From contig CM074817.1 in NCBI GenBank assembly GCA_037447605.1, positions 2,352,642 through 2,399,549 on the forward strand: DNA of 46,908 bases, in the 5' to 3' direction. The stretch comes from Zygnema circumcarinatum (lineage: Eukaryota; Streptophyta; Zygnematophyceae; Zygnematales; Zygnemataceae). Under the pieces are notes generated by a model. The model did no database searches. It had not been told where the DNA came from and saw nothing but the letters and a program-made list of their open reading frames with translations. Every line of letters starts with the position of its first letter. Position 1 is the stretch's first letter. Of this stretch, positions 30,567 to 42,180 are shown piece after piece. Both the position numbers and the translations under genes were made by a program.

Positions 30567-31537
30567 CATTTTTTTTTTTTAAATATCCTATTTTTTTGTG
30601 TTTGGTTGTTTGTTTGTTATTTATTTATTTATTTTTTTAATTTTTTCCCAACCCAATTGACTTGAACGGACCCGAACGGACCCCAAACGGTGGCACCCGG
30701 AAACAGGAAAGAGTGATCCACGGTGAAGTCACTCCGCTCGTGGTTTCTATGCGCAAGGCCGGTTCCATGTGCACAGGCCAACAGCAAACGGAGAACGGAG
30801 TTTGGCTCCATAGAAACTGCGTTCTTTGTATCAGCCAGCACGAGCAGCCCACGCAAACCAAACCAAATTCAATCCAAAACAGCGACAGGGCGGAGGAGGA
30901 ATCCTTCTGGGATGGGCCATTCATGCAGAGCACACAACATTGTAACTGAATACATATGTTTTTTAGGGTTTGAACAGAGCAGAGTGCAGCGCTAGGCGTC
31001 GTCTCTTTACCTGAAGGCTTAAGGTATAACTTGGACGATCACTGAATTTCGTGAAGATGAGAACTGACGGAAGGTCCATCGGTCTCCTTCCCTCCTCTGC
31101 ACTCACAGGTCATCCCTCCAATGCCTCCGCACCAATAAGAAATCCGTCTTCAAAAAATTTGTGACTCCATACTAGAAATCTCATAACTTACGTGACAACT
31201 TTCTGCCTCCTCCGACTCTTCCACTCTCTGGCCCCCCACCCCCCCTCCTCTCGTCTTTCACCCTTCTTTCCGTAACATTCGGGTAACATCCCCCCTCGCC
31301 CCCCTCTCCCTCCCCCTACCCCTTTCCCCCTCCCGTCTCTCCCTCCCCCTCCCCCCCTCCCTCCCCTCCCTCCCCTCCTCCGCTCCCCCTCCCTCTTCCC
31401 CTTCCACCCCCCTCCCCTCTCTCCCTCCCTCCCCCTCCCCTCTCTCCCTCTCCCTTCCCCTCTCCCACCACCCCCCTTCTCCCACTTTCTCCCTCTCTTT
31501 CATTGTCACCCTCCTTCATCATGTTCACCTCCATCAC
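30567..31537. other. Intergenic between convergent ABC and LRR genes
   Basis: T-rich 3' sequence of the ABC gene, then unremarkable sequence, then a CT-rich tract (31225-31500). No gene recognised. A 3' exon of the minus-strand LRR locus could lie here, because its last visible exon ends at a possible GTGATG donor, but none was identified. Confidence 0.45.
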
Positions 31538-34208
31538 CTGAGGAGGAGAGGTAGCCAAACTCACAAGTGCACGTGGTCAAGTTCCCCCCATTGCTAAAGC
31601 CGGCGTTGCAGGTGCATGCAGGGACATTTTGGAACGAGCAGAATCCGTTGCCGTTGCAGACTCCGGTCGGCTGATTTGCGCCGCAGAAGTTGGCGCACTC
31701 CTGGGCGGGCCGCTGCGCTCCGCTGTAGCACGCGGCGGAGGCTGCCGGAAGTGTGAAGCAGTTGCCGGCTACAGCCACTCTGCAGAAGTCAGCGTTGTTG
31801 AAACCGATCTTCGGAGTCTCCGAAAGGTAATTTCCGGTAACGTCGATGTAGACGTCTGCAAAGGCTTTGAAGCGGATCTGCAGTCGGCCGGTCAATAAGA
31901 TGTTGCGGAGGAATCTGCACAACAAGGTTTCTGAGTTCAGTTCCTGATAAAGTATCGTAATTCTGCATTCCTTTCCTTTCCTTTCCTTGAAGCCTTTTGG
32001 TTTGCTGCAAGCCTATCGGTTAGCCAATGCTGGTAATGAACATTTCGAAGTTATCCACTTCGGAAAATGTACGATCTCCTCCATTAAAGATAGAATATTT
32101 GTTTGAAATGGGTAAAGTGACTAACTCACATGCTCAAAGCACTTGTGAGAGAACCAAAGGAAGTAGGAATCGTCCCAGTGAGTTGATTTTCGGAGAGGTC
32201 CCTGCCACGTCACCCATGCATAACCCTTCTTACGTTTTGGGATGTTTAGGATTCATTCCACGGTGTCCTGCACGGCATGAATACCACAAAAATTCTGAAA
32301 AATGCACAACCCCTTAAAGAAACATGTATAATTTTTTTTTTTGCTGACATGTACTCCAAGCTGGAGAGGCTTCCAATCGTTGCTGGAATGTTGCCGCTCA
32401 GCTGGTTGCGGCAGAGGCGGCTGTGGGGCCCACACGCACCAAAAAGCACAAAATTAGCAACCCTTCTGGAAATTTTCATTTACAGATTATGGAATATGTG
32501 TGAATGGGGCCAGAATCCCTTCATCCAGAATCTCCAGATATGAAAATATCGCTTGAGTATACAACATTGAATGCCTGAAAACATGCAAACATGAACCGGA
32601 CGAAGGGGGTTCAGATACAAAACTGGAGGCTGCAGATTACTGAGAGGAAGTCATCGACTTACAAACTTGTCAAGTTTGTGAGGTTTCCAATAGAAGTTGG
32701 GATCTCTCCTACAAGATTATTAGAGGACAGGTCCCTGCAGAAGCAGCAGACTCCACCTCTTGTAAGCTTGCCGGCTTCTTGACAATGTGCAGGTTTTAAA
32801 TATTTTTCTTTTAGAGCGGGCACAGGAAATCTGGTGTTAAACAACAAGGGGCACTGAATCCCTCCTAAGTGGCATCTCAAGTACAGTGAAAAAAAAAGGC
32901 AGGCCCTTTGAAAAGTCTTACAAGATTTTTAGGTTCACAAGGCGAGTGATGTCCGGGGGAATCACAGAGCTCAAGAAGTTGTCAGATAAGTCCCTGCAAG
33001 CCAAATCCAATGGATTGAGTGGGTGATTGGCTGCATACAATTTTTCCCTCTCCAATACAAAATGTCTCGCAATGTTTCCTCCTACGACTTCTCTGAGATT
33101 TGGACTTTGGTGGCTCTATGGCAACTCTTCCTCCTTTTTTTCGATCCTCTTCCTCTTGCATTATCAAGCATAGTTTGCACCATGCGCAGGAAACGGATGG
33201 AAGGAAGCACATGTTAAATCACATTAGTCATGTGGTAACAATGCGTGACTAAATTGACCACATAAGTGTGACCAACTAAACGAGCCATCTATGTCACGCG
33301 GAGGTATCACATGACACCTCATAAGCCATGGCAGCGATCATCCCGTCATCATTGTGAGGCTGAGTAAAGGCTGACTTGACGGAAACGGCTCACATAGAAA
33401 CGTTGTTCCGGTGTGTGAAGGCGCCATGCATGGTGTTCGTTTTGGAGCTCAGGGTTCTACTGGAAGCTACCAATGACCTATGGCTAGTCACTAACAAAAA
33501 GTATGAAATTGACAAAATAGTATGCATATCACGAATTTCCACAAATGTATGTGCGTAAAGAGTAAAATGCGCGGAAGGTCTATTTACATTATAGATTGAT
33601 CGTCATACAATGGACGCGAGAATAGTGAAGGAAGAGACTCCAAGACGGGAAGAGCTCACAATCGCTGAAGCGTGGCGATGGCGGCGATAGAAGGAGAAAT
33701 GACCCCCGCAAGCGAAGCGTGCTCCAAATGTCTGCGCCCACACGAAGCTTTATTCGACGAGACGTCGTAGAGATGGAGCTGGCGGAGGAGACCGACCATT
33801 CACAATGCGACTCATTAGGGGGAGTCAGACATTGACCATGGCCGTACTAAATTCCCGAATTTAGTATACAGTACAGTACTAAAAGTCAAAGTTTCGTGTA
33901 CGAATTCCGGTCGGGATCCGCGGCTCCGCCGAACCCAGCCGTAACGCAATGCGTACCTAGCCACTGCTTAATTCCCCCGACAGGATTACTAATTTTGATT
34001 TGGTCATGGTCAATGTCTGACTCCCCCTATAGGGGCTGACGGAGAGAAGCGGAGCCGTACATGGCCACAACAGTGCGCCGTCCGCCGCAGTCGACGCCGC
34101 GCCATTGGCAGAAGTTGGGCGTTGTGGCCACCCACGAGTCGAGCGCGCCGGAGGGGTCCGAAGTGATGCCGCTCTTGAACTGCAGGAGGGCGCTCGCTGC
34201 GGCACTCG
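31538..34208 (-). CDS. LRR + Cys-rich extracellular module 2
   Basis: Seven minus-strand exons. 34061-34208 is an LRR N-terminal cap exon (ALLQFKSGITSDPSGALDSW, FCQWRGVDCGGRRTVVA). Five 72-nt LRR exons follow: 33660-33731 (ASLAGVISPSIAAIATLQRL), 32922-32993 (NFLSSVIPPDITRLVNLKIL), 32663-32734 (NNLVGEIPTSIGNLTNLTSL), 32349-32420 (NQLSGNIPATIGSLSSLEYM), 32130-32201 (NQLTGTIPTSFGSLTSALSM). Last is 31538-31914, a final LRR half plus a Cys-rich domain (ECANFCGANQ, GVCNGNGFCSF, PACTCNAGFSNGG) resembling EGF-like modules. All LRR introns are phase 2; entry and exit are phase 1. No kinase or clear membrane segment follows: if the donor at 31537 is unused the frame ends at 31506. No signal peptide exon precedes the cap; instead a proline-rich exon (34997-35089) lies in phase. 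Plant LRR ectodomains bind peptides or glycans, so a sensing or cell-wall role is inferred. Confidence 0.75.
33818..34027. mobile_element. GGGGG-type TIR element (MITE) in an LRR-gene intron
   Basis: A 210-bp element. It starts GGGGGAGTCAGACATTGACC and ends with the exact reverse complement GGTCAATGTCTGACTCCCCC. TA flanks both sides (33816-33817, 34028-34029). It belongs to the same family as 2165-2297 and the fragment at 2303. It lies in the intron after the LRR cap exon, ending 33 bp from the donor at 34060. Confidence 0.88.
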
Positions 34209-34214
34209 CTGCAG

Positions 34215-34765
34215 GGGAAACGGAGACGAGCTTGAGGGAGGGAGGGAGGGACGGAGGGAGGGGAGGGAGGGGGAGAGAGGAAGGGATAACGGGAGAGAGG
34301 AGAGAAGGGGTTTGGAAGGAGGCACGAGACGAGGGGTGGATGGAGGGCAAGGGAGAGGGGAGGAAAAGCACGATGGTAAAGGGAAGGGAGGGAAGCGGAA
34401 ATTTAGGGGGGTGGAGCGACGGACCGAGGAGCTGGGAGCGGGAAAGAAAGCGGGAGAGAAACAAAGAGGGTGAGGGAAGTGGGGAGGCGAGGGAGAGGAG
34501 AACAACGAAGGTGAGGCGAATGGGACAGTGAAACGGAAATGGGGGGCGCTAGAGGACGAAGGACAAGAATGAAGAGACGCGTGAGGGAGGGGGGAGAGAG
34601 AGAGAGAGGGCGACGAGGGGGGATTGTGGGGTACGTAGACAGAGAAAGAAAAAACGAGAAGAACGAAGGAGAGGAGAAGGGGGAGAGAAGGCGAGAAGGA
34701 GATGCGGAGGTGAAGAGAAGGAAGAGAGAGCGGAAGAGGTGGCGAGCGGAGAAAGATTTGCCTCA
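34215..34765. repeat. CT-rich tract (minus strand) before the module 2 cap exon
   Basis: Purine-rich on +, pyrimidine-rich on the coding strand, ending at the acceptor of exon 34061-34208. It is homologous in position to 35640-36060. Long antisense frames here are artefacts. Confidence 0.85.
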
Positions 34766-34996
34766 AGACTGAATTCGATTTTGTGACATGCTTGCTTGAT
34801 TTTGAGAGCCAGATTGCATTCAATTTCCTTTAGGAAGGAGCAGCTCAGCGGATCCCCACTCGAATTGCGAAACAAAATAGATACCAATTTTCAAAGATGG
34901 TCGTGTCTATGTTCATAGTTATCTGCACATAAGTTTTCCTTCGACCATTCATCATAGATTCCTCAGTCATTTCAAGCATGTCGGAGCTTCTTGTAC

Positions 34997-35089
34997 CTGG
35001 AAGAAGAGGACTGGGAGCAGGAGGACTGGGAGGAGGCGGACTGGGAGGAGGTGGACTGGGAGTAGGTCCACTGGGAGGTGGCTTTGGTA
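34997..35089 (-). CDS. Proline-rich linker exon 2 of the LRR locus
   Basis: A 93-nt minus-strand exon between a tgcag acceptor and a GTACAAG donor, phase 1 at both ends. It encodes a Pro/Ser linker (PKPPPSGPTPSPPPPS, then PAPSPLLP). Spliced to the cap exon 34061-34208 it gives a codon-perfect join (G + CG). Its following intron is homologous to that after the exon at 36316-36498. Pro/Ser stretches of this type are known as extensin-like, often O-glycosylated cell-wall segments. Confidence 0.65.
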
Positions 35090-36315
35090 CTGCACATGCA
35101 TGAAGCGCAAGATTAAGGTCTCCAAAACGAGGCTTCACTGATGTTCGGAATTGTAATGGCTAATGTTTGATTCTTTTCTTAACTCACAATCCAATCAATT
35201 CTGAATTGAACTTTGAGTCTGACGCATAGTATAATTGGAAGCGCTCTCCATGGAGGAAGAAGAGCTCCAAGAAGCGACCCGATGAAGAAGTTGCGGAGAG
35301 AGTTCCCCTTGACTCACAAAGTGTTGTACAGTCTCTAGTGTTGTACAACAATAAGTACTAAGTTCTCATCCTAACTGATCTTTTTTCCTTTTAAGTGATG
35401 CACGAATATGCACTTGTTTGGCCTTCATAGGCTTGCAGGTGATATTGCTACTGAGGTTCCTCATGCATTCCTCTGATACAATAAACTGCGGTCTATAATC
35501 CATAAGTTCCACATGCATGGACACGATCCCACGTCCCTTTAACAAACCTTTGAAGGGAAAGATTTTGGTATAATATCGCAACGAGTTCCCCTTTTACCAA
35601 GTCCAGAGACTTAGTTTTGTGACGTAGTCTAACAAGCAGACACATATTGGGCAAACCGAGGGAGATACCGAGGGAGATAGAGAGGCTGGGGGAGCCGGAG
35701 AGAGGAGTGGGAAAGAGAGGAGTCGAAAAGTAAGAGGGTAAAGGGAGAGGGAAGGGAGCCAAGGTTGAGGGGGAAACGAAGGGGAGGGAAAACATGCGAG
35801 GAAAGAACTGTAGGTGAGGCGAGTGGGACAGACAGAAGAAGGGAGAGATGTAGAGGAAGAGGGAAAGGGAGGGGGAGCGGGAGGGAGAGGGAGGAGAGAG
35901 AGAGAGGGGGATGAGGGAAATGAGCGCAGGTTAAGGGGAAGATGGACGGGAAGAAGAATGAAAAAGGAGAACGCGGGAAAGGGGAAGGAGGAGAAGGAGA
36001 GAAGTAGATGTGGAGGTAAACGAGAAAGGGCATGAGGAGGCAGAGAGTGCGGACTTGGCGGCGAGGGGGGAAGTTTTTTCTCAATTCTAAATTCGGTTCA
36101 GTGAAATGCTTGTTCCATATTGAGAGTCGACTTGCATTCACTTACCTTTCTTACAGGCACAACCCAATTGATTCCCACTCAAATTATGATTCGACAATTA
36201 TGTTTCTTCGGAAATTGGTCGTGTCTTTGTTTATCGTTTTCTGGTCGTGACAATTCTTTTGACCATTCATCGTGGCTTTCCTTGGTTACATCAAAAAATT
36301 CATGACTTCTTATAC
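35090..36315. other. Sequence between the two proline-rich exons, with a duplicated intron
   Basis: 36315 down to about 35640 (read on -) is a diverged copy of 34996 down to about 34215: same order of gtataagaag / gtacaagaag, gatgaatggtc, acacgacca and a terminal CT tract. Where module 2 has its cap exon, this copy (about 35600) has no clear cap exon, so one may have been lost. Otherwise nothing is recognised. Confidence 0.6.
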
Positions 36316-39300
36316 CTGAAGGAGGTGGAGGAACGGGAGGGAGGGGTGATGGAGGAGGTGGACGAATTGGGGGAGGAGAAGAAAGGAAAGAACTTGGAGG
36401 GAGAAGAACGGGAGGGCGAGGACTGGGAGGGAGAGCACAAGGAGGAGGTCGATTGGGAGGAGGTCGAGGGGGAGGTGGTTGGAGTGGTGCATTTGACACT
36501 GCACAAGCATGATGCGAAAGATCAAACATTTCGCATGAGGTCCATGTACATATGGCATGTCAACGAGTTTACAATATGTTCGGAATTCTAATTTGTAAAC
36601 ACGTGAGTAAGAGTTTACCTTTGGTACAAGTCCAATTACTAGATGTTGTGGCATAGCCTGAATCGCAGACGCATGTTGGGCGACCCGTAGTGTTTGAGCA
36701 GAGCCCGAAGCCGCCGCATGCACCGCCGGACTGAAGGGCGTTGCAAAATGCTGTGCACTCAGATACGTCCTTTTGTCCATTCCAGGGACAGGTGTCACTT
36801 GAAGACTCACCCAAACAGTTGGAAATCACATTCGGGCAGAAATAAAATCCTAGTGTGTAGAGAGTCAGTGGCTTTGCCATGAAGTTGTAACTGAAGTCAA
36901 CAGACGGTACATTGTCTCCAAGGAAATTTATGATTTGCGACCCCGTAAAGAGATTATTGTTGACGTTCCTGTATCACATACATGCTTTTGTTAGCCAATT
37001 GTACACATCTGAAGCCAAAAGCAGAAACTCGTACGTGCTGCTTAGACATAAAGTTGACGTTTCAGAATAGTAACATTTGTGAAGTTTCCGAAGGGGGGAG
37101 AAAAACACACCTCTCCATAGAGGATTCTAAAAAGCTGTAATTTTTTCAGCCTTTTTTTAGACCTTGAGCCGGTTTACAACATAGCACAAGACTCGCCTTC
37201 ACTCGTGGACTTTCACAGGCAAATGCTGAAGCACTCTGTTGAAAAATTCATGAATGCTGTTTTCTATTTACTCACAATCGGGCAAGGCTTCGGATGTTCC
37301 CGATGGGAGAAGGTATGAGGCCGCCGAATTGGTTATAGGATAAGTCCCTGCACAATAAGCAGACAAGAATATTTGAGATTGTAGACCACACATGTCTGCC
37401 TTCAATGTCTTGCATGTTGAAATAAAAACATTTGTACCGCTTATGTCATGAGGTTACTCAAGTTCTGAAGGATGTTCTCGGATTAGGACGTACAAATTCA
37501 CAAGCTTCGTTAAGTTTGCGATGCTTGCAGGTATCTTGCCGGTGAAACTGTTATAAGAAACATCACTGCGCACAAAAAGAAACCGACAGTGCTCAAACTT
37601 AGAAGCTCCCCACTAACATAGACATGCATCTGGCAAGCGCATAGTAAACAAGTCGTTCAAAATAGACGGTTTGAATTCAGGAAACGGACACATGTAGCCC
37701 CCATGATGGGATTAGGGTTCTTAAGGTAATTAGGGTTTTTAGGATTTTTAGGTCCAAGCATGACAAGTCACAGGACGCCCTTAGTAAAAACTGTATTTCA
37801 GTACATCTCCAAGGTCTTGGATATCCGGAACTTAGCGGCCCAGTGGCGACAGCTTCTATTCAGTGTGCTGCTTCAAGCTCGGTAAATATTCGAAACGGGG
37901 ACGAGTTCGAGGTTGCGTGCTTACAGAGTGGCGAGTCCAATTAAGTTGCCAATTGTGGAAGGGATGGTATCCACCAAATAGTTGTGAGAAATACCTCTGC
38001 ACTCAAATAAATGATTTTTTTTCACTTCTTATGAGCATGAATACTAAACAAAGACTTGGAAGCTGTCCTTCGGAAAACAAAAGGACTAGCCTTGTGAACA
38101 TTGTGATCCAGCCTAAGGAAGCCAAAATTCGACGACTTTTTCATTTTCCAACTTCCATTGGAATGCTGCCCAAGAACTATCTTTCAGAAACGAAAAGCGC
38201 ACTCGACAAGCGAAATATTTTCCAGATTCATGTGCGTTACGAGCAATTTGTATATTAGGCAAAGCTACAAGCGTACAAAGCCAATAAGAGAAATAGAAAA
38301 ACAATCGATTAATGGAAGTGGTGAAATGAAGATTGGGATAGAGCTCAAAGTTGAATAGCCTCACAAATTGACAAGTTTCTTCATGTTTCCAATTGTCGTG
38401 GTCAGGTTGCCCGAGAAGTTGTTGTGAGACATATCTCTGTGTAAACAAGGGAATCGACAATTTGAGTTGTGCTCTCAGATCCTAATCGAATACAATGCAA
38501 ATCTCTTTCATGTTCAGAAAAAATATCAAAAACAGAAACAAGCGGCTCGTGACTGAATTCCAGTTTTTGAGATGTATCAACTCGATTTCAGGACTCACAG
38601 AGTGATGAGATTTGTCAGGTTTCCCACTGCGTCAGGGATGGTCCCCGATAGATTGTTGAAGGCAATATTTCTGAGCACACAAAGATATGGATACTTTTAA
38701 CGTTGCAGGTACTGTTAGGTGCCATGCCAATACTAAACTAATCACTCACAAGTGTACCTAAAAACTTTAAATTAGAGTACAGTGCTTGGACACCCACGGA
38801 GCATACTGTAACAACAGTCAATACTTTCAAACTTGCGCTCACTAATTAGACAACTTTTTAAAACCCGCCCTTCAACAAGATCAGGATCATTCCCCGGAGA
38901 GTGTCTTTTTTTGAAAAACGACAATGCCCACATTACTTTCTGTCTTGATAACATCCGCAACACCAAAGCGGCCACACTTTCCCTTGAGCTTACAGATATG
39001 TGAGGCTCGTTAGACCGCAAATTGTAGAAGGAAACTTGCCAGAGAATTGATTGTTATTGAGTTTCCTACACGGAGCAACAGAAACCATCATCAACATTTC
39101 GAGGTAGGGATGCTTGAAGACCAACAAAGTAAAGGTGGTCATGGGCTGATGCAGAGATGTATGCCGTCGAAAGCCATTTAGAAGGACGACAGCAGAAGCA
39201 AAAGGATGGCAGAGCTTCTTGCGACCTCAGGCTTTGTGAGGAGGCTGCCCCAGATGAGTCAAAATCAGCACATGAAGGAACCTTTGCAAACTTTGAGAAC

Positions 39301-40851
39301 CTTTGATGTGGCACTTCATTATTTAGCGAATGACAAGTTGAGTGTTGGACTGTCAAGCATAGCGCAAAAAGTGTGTTGTTGACTTGTCAGTTTGATAGTG
39401 GTGAAGTCTTGGCTCTGCTCTGGCCTTACAAGTAAGTGAGGTTCCGTAATGCTCCGAGTTGTGCTGGCAAGGCGCCAGTCAAAGAGTTGGAAGACAAGTC
39501 CCTGCTCCCATTGACATGAGCTGTGTACCAATCAGCACAGCAATAGAGCGGGTTCCCAATGCTGAATGAGGAAACCTATTTCACAGTACAAATGGTGATG
39601 TGAAAAGACTCACCTCAGGCACAATCAGCACATAAAAAAACCTTTGGGAACTTCGAGAATCTTTATATGACATCTAAATGACTTAGCGAATGACAAGTTG
39701 AGAGTTTGATAGCCAAGCATGAGCGCAGAGAGTGTGCTGTTGAGCTGTCTGTTTGAGGGTGATGAAGTGCTGGTTCTGCTTTTGGCTTACAAGGTAGTGA
39801 GGTTGCGTAATGCTCCGATTTGTGCTGGCAAGGCGCCGGTCAGATAGTTTTTAGACCAGTCCCTGCTCTCATTGACAATTTGACATGAGCAGTGCACCGA
39901 TCAGCACAGCAACAGAGCGAGTTCCAAATGATCTGAATACAATGAAAGCGGCGTACGGTAATACAATGGTAGAATACAATGGTACAATTCAAGGTATTGG
40001 TCGTTTTCCAGCACAAATTATTCCGATTTAGATCTTCGATGCACATAATGCGCCGTGAACCCTTGACGAGCAGAAGGCATGTGAGACATGTGAGAGCGAG
40101 CTGGAGGGCAGAGGGCCGGCAAGAGGGGCCGTATCCTACAGGATCTGAAGGCGCGAAAGGCCGCCTATCTCCACACCGATTGTTCCGGTGAGAGAGAAGT
40201 ACGGCCAAGATGAGATGTTCCTGCACATGGAGCGTACCCTCTCATAAAAGTGATGCAAGGAAATGCGACGGAGAGTCGTGACCTGGACCGGTACACGGTC
40301 TGTTCTCTTCAAGTCTAAGAACCAACCAGCAAGATGCGCGAATATTTCGCAAACTCTTTGTGCGCGCAGGCATGCTCTCAGAGGTCATTTATTCAAAACT
40401 GTCCTATGCATGTGGGTGCAAGAAGGAACAGTTTCTCATTTTTGATGTTTTACATTCACTCGTGCTAAATACGTCAGAAATTTTCTCCATTTTTTTTGAG
40501 GTCACAGCCTGCGAGTCGTCATTACAGAGTGGCTCCTGGAAGCCATGGCTGGCTCCTCTCCCTCTACCCCTCAGCCTCCACTGCCGCCATTACCACTCTC
40601 ACGACTAATACCCCAAACCCCTCTCCATATCCGTCTCCCGGCCTCTCTCTCTCTCGCTCGCTCCCTCTCCCATACTCACTCTCTCTCCCTCCCCCACTCT
40701 TGCACTATTGCCGGCGCTCACCATGCGATGATGCGTCCGTCGCCATCGCATGTAATGAAGGGGAGCCGCGTCTCGCATTGCTCCCCGGTTTCAAACCATG
40801 TACCGACACGCGGCAAGATCATGGGCAGCCACGCGGCATTCAGAGTGAGCC
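36316..40851 (-). CDS. LRR + Cys-rich + Pro-rich extracellular module 1
   Basis: Minus-strand exons: 40722-40851 (cap-like: TWFETGEQC, FITCDGDGRIIA); 72-nt LRR exons 39791-39862 (DWSKNYLTGALPAQIGALRN), 39430-39501, 38994-39065, 38599-38670 (NNLSGTIPDAVGNLTNLITL), 38365-38436, 37925-37996, 37494-37565, 37276-37347; then 36619-36968 with a last LRR half and Cys-rich domain (ECTAFCNALQ, GACGGFGLCSNTTGRPTCVC); then proline-rich exon 36316-36498. LRR introns are phase 2; module-boundary introns are phase 1, identical to module 2. A decayed LRR exon (about 38112-38190, FLGSIPMEVGK then a stop) lies in an intron. The signal peptide/start exon was not found: the cap exon begins in phase 1, so one must lie upstream or the gene is 5'-truncated. 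The exit phase allows splicing through 34997-35089 into module 2, making one very large protein; two separate genes remain possible. Confidence 0.72.
38112..38190 (-). pseudogene. Degenerate LRR exon
   Basis: Read on the minus strand, FLGSIPMEVGK is an LRR core of the type of the neighbouring exons, but it is followed by TGA in frame, and no 72-nt exon with proper sites can be drawn. It looks like a dead LRR exon. Confidence 0.55.
39236..39930. repeat. Tandem duplication of an LRR exon with flanking introns (~361-bp unit)
   Basis: 39236-39560 and about 39607-39930 are diverged copies, offset 361 bp. They share the intron text (gcgaatgacaagttgag, then ggtgaagt), the exon core (gctggcaaggcgcc) and the upstream stretch (gatcagcacagcaa-type). 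Each contains one complete 72-nt LRR exon. Confidence 0.9.
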
Positions 40852-41259
40852 CTGCGCAGCCAATGGCACAAGAACAATGTGTTGTTGGCCACAATAAGTC
40901 GGTCATGCGGTCATGCACGGTCCAACTCAGGGCGGATTTAGGGTTTTGATTTGGGGGGGGTTGACTCATGAGTTCGGAAAAGAAATTTGAAATTCGAGGG
41001 TGCGTATTTTTGCTATTCAACCTTCAAATGCGGTCAGTGGTGAGGCCATCATCATCATGGCCATGAGTTTTTTTTTTTTTCATCGCCATCTCGGCATGCA
41101 AAAGGAAGCGCAAGCTGTGGCTTTAAATTATCCGTCCAAAAAATATAATACTTATAAAAAGGAGAAGAAAAAAAACAGCAAGGCAAGGCATAATGCAGCG
41201 ACGGCTACATGCGGCAGTTCTTTCCCCCTTTCAGTTCCACGCAAGCTGCGACTGTTGTA

Positions 41260-42180
41260 AATTAAGGCCCGGTCCGTCTCACTCACTTCACTCACTGCCA
41301 TGTTTGCAATCTGAATCAAGGAAAGCTCTCAAGTGCACACACTGAAAGATAACTGAAATCAAACGAGCAAAAAACACCGTAAGGAAATGTAAGGAGAAAG
41401 CACCCGGCCTCAAAACTCCTTAATAAAGTAAAGGAAGTTACAAGCACAAGTTTCAGCCCTCAGGCTTCTACTTCAGCTCTGACTAACTCCCGAACCCCTG
41501 CTGCCCATACAGCCAGGAAACCGCACTTAGCAACACGAGCTAAGCTGCGGCTGTATTAGAATATATATTACCTAAGCCTAACTCTACTTAAGTACTAAGC
41601 GTTGCACTACTCCTCCACGTTCTAATGCATGCCATGTCTCGCCACCGCGCTGCACCGCACGCCGCCGCGTTCCACCGCGCACCTCCATGTCGCTGGCGAC
41701 GCTCCACGTCTCCAGGCGCTCGCCTCTCTCCTCGCGGTAACTCCTCCTTAGGTCGCCATGGCCAGGAGGGGGAGTGTCCGTACAGAAAGCTCCTCCTCCG
41801 ACTTGCCTTCCTTCGAGAAGCTTCCTCGACAACGCGCGCGCCACTCCAGCGTTCGTCCGTACGCACCGGACTAATGTACGGTCGACCCAAAGAAACAATA
41901 AGCAAACCTAAGGTGTTCGCGCAGCCTATCGCTGAGCGCCACGTGTCATAACTATCCTTAAGCGACTCTGAATATCTCCAGTGTCGACGCGGCCTATAGC
42001 CGCTCGCCACGTGGCCAGAGACTAATTCTGCGCGTTCCCACTACGAGACTAAGACTGTCGGTCAGTCCACATCCGGACCGAATCTCCTAAGGACCTTTGA
42101 CAACTGCTAAGGACCGTACGGTGTACAGTTCGGGGCTATACCCCTATTGTACACATCAGCGACATGGAGTTGCGCCGCAA
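41260..42180 (-). mobile_element. LTR-like stretch, minus orientation
   Basis: Read on the minus strand it has the ordered motifs cttagtacttaag, ggcttagg, cttgtaacttcctttac, ttaaggagttttgaggc and gctttctcc, matching the stretch at 5226-5470. Upstream is GC-rich sequence with many CACGTGGC motifs. Ends were not determined and no gag/pol frame is present. Confidence 0.35.

Noticed and set aside
34061-34531. Plus-strand frame of 156 codons
   Set aside because: It is antisense to the LRR cap exon and the GA-rich intron tract; the minus-strand reading has LRR motifs and matching phases.
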